Below are positions 61,465-64,000 of a stretch of DNA of 64,000 nt, one piece after another. Where the stretch lies: assembly GCA_044224315.1 (NCBI GenBank), contig JBGAKR010000006.1, positions 124,001 to 188,000 of the forward strand, read 5' to 3'. Position numbers and translations under genes: made by a program. The stretch comes from JAGXTF01 sp044224315 (GTDB taxonomy: Bacteria > Bacteroidota > Bacteroidia > NS11-12g > UBA955). Positions within the stretch are counted from its first letter, which is position 1; each line of letters begins with the position of its first letter. The notes under the pieces are model-generated. The model was not told the origin of the DNA and ran no database searches. It worked only from the letters and a program-made list of their open reading frames with translations.

Positions 61465-63777
61465 TTATAATACCTCAAATTCCACGCTTACTGTTTGTCC
61501 TTTTTCATCGGTAACGTTTATACGGTGTTTGCCGGGTTCGGGTGCACAAATCATGTGGTGAATGAGATTGGTACTGCCCAGGTACTCTTCATCCAAGTGC
61601 CAGTAAAGGGTACTTTTACTGCCCCTGTGCGCTGCCTCAAATACAATTTCACCCCGCTTGCCATCCTGCTGCCGCGCTAAGTATACCTTGGCTCCGGGTT
61701 TGGGATACACCAAGCTCAGTGCAGTATTTTCGGCTCCGGTACATCCCGGAAAAAACGGTGGTATTTCTTTTAATGTAGCATGTTGCCTGTAATATTTCAT
61801 TGCTAATGGGGGCAAAATAAAATAGGTGTCTTTTTGAATTTGATAAATATTAAAACAACTGCTGTTTGCCTGGTATTTTTTATCCGGACTCAGATTTAAT
61901 ATTTTATGGTAAGTACAGGGCTGAGAAGCCTGGCAAGACTGAGGCAGCATTTCGTTTATTACATGCGGACATTCGGGCGATGCGGGCAAACCACTTTCTT
62001 TGCAAATGGCAATATTTATATTTTTAATATTGGGGGTAAACCATTCTTTTTTATAAGGTAAAAGCGAATAAATATCAAACAAAACCGGTGCCGCTGCTTT
62101 CACTCCGGTAAGGCCGGGTTTGCCCTCACCATCGGCGTTTCCAATCCATACACCCACTGTATAATCGGGTGTGGTACCCAAAGCCCAGGCATCTCTAAAA
62201 CCAAAACTGGTGCCGGTTTTCCAGGCAATTTTACGCGCACTTCCAAATAATTTCCAATTGCCTTCCTCATCCGGCCGATTCAGTTCTGTCATGCATTCCA
62301 GGGTGCTGTAAACACAACTTTTATCCCATCCGTTTAATGGAATATTGGGGCTGCTGTTTTTCAAAACCTGCATACCATTGGGAATGGCATTTGAGGCCAG
62401 GGCCCCCATATTGCGATATAGGGAAGTGAGGTCCCATAGCGTTACTTCCGCACCCCCTAAAATTAAAGTCAATCCATATTTCGATGGATTATCGCGTATG
62501 GTTTTTAATCCTGCATTTTTAATCCGATTGCAAAATTTAGGTTGCCCGTATTGATTTAATAACAGTACAAATGGAATATTCAAACTCTTCGACAGGGCTT
62601 GGTTGGCGGGGATTACTCCCTCATAGCTTTTGCTGAAATTTTTGGGTGCATATCCCCCAAATTGGCTGGGAATATCCATCAATAATGTTTTGGGTGTAAT
62701 TAATCCTTCCTCGAGTGCGCTTTCAAATAAAAAGGGTTTTAATGTGCTGCCCGAACTGCGTATGGCCCGGCTGCAATCTACATCTTTGCCTTCTTCTTTG
62801 CCTGCATCGGGTAAATTTCCCAAATACGCCAATACCTCTCCGGTGCTGGTTTCGGTAATTATTATGGCTCCGTTTTTAATATCATTATTGCGCAAAATAT
62901 CGCCATTTAATCGGGCAATTCTTACAATTTTAGCCTGCAAATCAGCGTCGATTGTGCTGTTAAAAATACGTCCATTGCCATACTGTTTTACAAGACTTTG
63001 CAATAAATGCGGAGCCTCGTCGGGCAAGGGGAGGGGCTTGCCGGGAATGGGTTCCATCAGGGCCAGTTCGTAGCTGGTGGCATCCAGTTTTTTTTGTTCG
63101 TACAATCGTTTTAATAATCGATTTCTTTTGGCCAATAATGCATTGTGATTTTTACCCGGATAAATCAACCCCGGGGCATTGGGCAGCACTGCAAGGGTGG
63201 CACATTCGGCCCAGCTGAGCTTATCGGCACTGCGCCCAAAATACCGCCATGCCGCGGCATCCAGGCCCACTACATTGTTTCCAAACGGGGCGTGGTTACA
63301 ATACATTTCCAGTATTTCATTTTTCGAATATTTAATTTCCAGCCTTGTGGCCAAAATCATTTCATATACCTTAAAAAATACATTCCGGCTTTTGCGTTTT
63401 CCCATCATTCGGGCCACTTGCATGGTAATGGTGCTGGCCCCGCTAACGGTTTTTTTGTTTTTGAAATTCTGTACCACTGCACGACCTATTCCGCGAAATG
63501 AAATACCAATATGCGAATGAAATTGCCGGTCTTCAAATTCAAGCAAACAAGTTTCAAACCGCTTGGGTACTTGATGTGCAGGTGGAAAACGCCATTGCCC
63601 GTCGGCCGAAACCCGGGCCCCTAGTAACTTGCCGTTGCGGTCGTATAATACGGTGCTGTATTTACTGTCGAATGGATGGCGAGGCAAACTGAATATGTAC
63701 CATATCAGAAATATGGCCCCTAATGCGAGCCAAATTTTTTTGTACCTGCGGATAAATTTACCCAATCGCCGAAACAC
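61465..63777 (-). CDS. pbpC: Penicillin-binding protein 1C
   Basis: A 770-residue bifunctional peptidoglycan synthase anchored by one helix (IWLALGAIFLIWYIF). Glycosyltransferase domain: FEDRQFHSHIGI (catalytic Glu), GASTITMQVARMM, YSKNEILEMYCNHAPFGNNVVGLDAAAWRYFG. Transpeptidase domain: nucleophile Ser in SSGSTLKPFLFESAL, SLNIPF (SxN), KTGTSFGFRDAWALG (KTG). The C-terminal biotin-carboxylase-like PBP1C domain (~690-770) is present. It starts at GTG 63777. No alpha2-macroglobulin partner gene is visible within the window, although such a gene often neighbours pbpC. Confidence 0.93.
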   Translation of the reverse strand: MFRRLGKFIRRYKKIWLALGAIFLIWYIFSLPRHPFDSKYSTVLYDRNGKLLGARVSADGQWRFPPAHQVPKRFETCLLEFEDRQFHSHIGISFRGIGRAVVQNFKNKKTVSGASTITMQVARMMGKRKSRNVFFKVYEMILATRLEIKYSKNEILEMYCNHAPFGNNVVGLDAAAWRYFGRSADKLSWAECATLAVLPNAPGLIYPGKNHNALLAKRNRLLKRLYEQKKLDATSYELALMEPIPGKPLPLPDEAPHLLQSLVKQYGNGRIFNSTIDADLQAKIVRIARLNGDILRNNDIKNGAIIITETSTGEVLAYLGNLPDAGKEEGKDVDCSRAIRSSGSTLKPFLFESALEEGLITPKTLLMDIPSQFGGYAPKNFSKSYEGVIPANQALSKSLNIPFVLLLNQYGQPKFCNRIKNAGLKTIRDNPSKYGLTLILGGAEVTLWDLTSLYRNMGALASNAIPNGMQVLKNSSPNIPLNGWDKSCVYSTLECMTELNRPDEEGNWKLFGSARKIAWKTGTSFGFRDAWALGTTPDYTVGVWIGNADGEGKPGLTGVKAAAPVLFDIYSLLPYKKEWFTPNIKNINIAICKESGLPASPECPHVINEMLPQSCQASQPCTYHKILNLSPDKKYQANSSCFNIYQIQKDTYFILPPLAMKYYRQHATLKEIPPFFPGCTGAENTALSLVYPKPGAKVYLARQQDGKRGEIVFEAAHRGSKSTLYWHLDEEYLGSTNLIHHMICAPEPGKHRINVTDEKGQTVSVEFEVL

Positions 63778-63922
63778 GCTTCAAATATCTTCGAATCCTG
63801 TCTACAATAAAAACCTATTTATTAAATGCAAGCATCCAACAATTAATTGCATGGTTTGGGTGCGAATAATTCCTTGCAGCCAGCGTTCAATAAATTGTGG
63901 GGTGTTTTAATAAAAAAAATTG

Positions 63923-63930
63923 TACGTTTG
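63923..63930 (+). promoter_or_regulatory. -7 promoter element TACGTTTG
   Basis: Exact TAnnTTTG match, 8 nt before the TTG start of the partial gene at 63939. Confidence 0.5.
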
Positions 63931-63938
63931 AAATCGGG

Positions 63939-64000
63939 TTGTTCAAAAAGCTATTCATATCGTTTATCCTCGCAGTAAGTGCCCTGTGCTCGCAGGCCCA
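63939..64000 (+). CDS. Start of a secreted protein (3' part outside window)
   Basis: The frame beginning at TTG 63939 reads M/L-FKKLFISFILAVSALCSQA, a textbook signal peptide with two Lys, a hydrophobic core and an SQA cleavage site. No ATG is available; TTG is supported by the exact -7 element just upstream. Only about 20 residues are visible. It is divergent from pbpC. Many pbpC loci carry an alpha2-macroglobulin gene nearby, but nothing here identifies it. Confidence 0.5.
   Translation, partial: MFKKLFISFILAVSALCSQA

Overview
The window reads as one contiguous piece of a Bacteroidota chromosome. Evidence: at least three secreted proteins end in type IX secretion (T9SS) C-terminal sorting domains, a PorP/SprF-type gene is present, there is a HYC_CC_PP/HMA/TonB-receptor metal cluster, start codons lack Shine-Dalgarno sequences, and the Bacteroidota -7 promoter element TAnnTTTG recurs upstream of genes. 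The DnaX N-terminus lacks the usual zinc-binding cysteines, as in flavobacterial DnaX, so a flavobacterial-type lineage is likely; genus and species cannot be read from the sequence. I see no rRNA, tRNA, CRISPR array, prophage or insertion sequence.

Layout. 1-3.7 kb: end of a lipoprotein gene, dnaX (interrupted, with an A10 slippery run) and proline dehydrogenase. 3.8-8.9 kb: cytochrome c maturation operon ccmC-ccmD-ccmE-ccmF plus a DUF2520 dehydrogenase-like gene. 8.9-10.15 kb: a gene-free stretch rich in inverted repeats. 10.2-14.9 kb (minus): a metal-uptake cluster (HYC_CC_PP protein, HMA protein, TonB receptor), a YiiX-like hydrolase and a T9SS protein. 15.1-20.5 kb: amino-acid permease, DUF721/DciA-like protein, soluble multi-PAS histidine kinase and its single-domain response regulator. 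20.5-26 kb (minus): RND tripartite efflux operon. 26.2-31.4 kb: CPBP membrane protein, SDR-family enzyme, a VioB-like ferritin-fold protein, an outer-membrane-type protein and an SLC13 carrier. 31.3-37.7 kb (minus): a tight housekeeping run (pdhA, TPR protein, ribH, DUF349 protein, methyltransferase, thioesterase, YihY). 37.7-38.2 kb: a dense ACAGCCG repeat array. 38.3-40.9 kb (minus): a possible damage-response operon (DEDDh exonuclease/GIY-YIG nuclease, self-cleaving-type XRE-S24 repressor, 71-residue protein). 41-46 kb: glycine-rich T9SS protein, lpdA and a saccharopine-dehydrogenase-like enzyme. 46-59.3 kb: cyanophycin synthetase, divergent cyanophycinase, a propeller-type sensor kinase with LytTR regulator, repeat-rich spacers, T9SS protein, two lipoproteins, a frameshifted porP-like gene and an isoaspartyl peptidase. 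59.5-64 kb: LamG T9SS protein, outer-membrane-type protein, pbpC, and the first codons of a secreted protein.

How genes work together. CcmC-D-E-F handle and ligate haem for periplasmic c-type cytochromes; the CcmE is the cysteine (CxxxY) type. CphA, CphB and the isoaspartyl peptidase would together make, cut and recycle the nitrogen store cyanophycin. PdhA and LpdA are two components of the pyruvate dehydrogenase complex.

Most noteworthy. (1) Several genes appear to start at CTG, one in a CTGA overlap with the upstream stop codon, and several TAnnTTTG elements lie only 4-8 nt before the start codon, implying leaderless or nearly leaderless mRNAs. (2) An S24 repressor with correctly spaced Ala-Gly/Ser/Lys sits beside a TTGTCA-N7-TGACAA palindrome, a candidate SOS-like switch. 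(3) Several intergenic repeat families share a vocabulary of short words and hairpins. (4) dnaX carries a frame-breaking internal gap and an A10 slip site. The dnaX gap and the porP frameshift could be assembly errors and need read-level checking.
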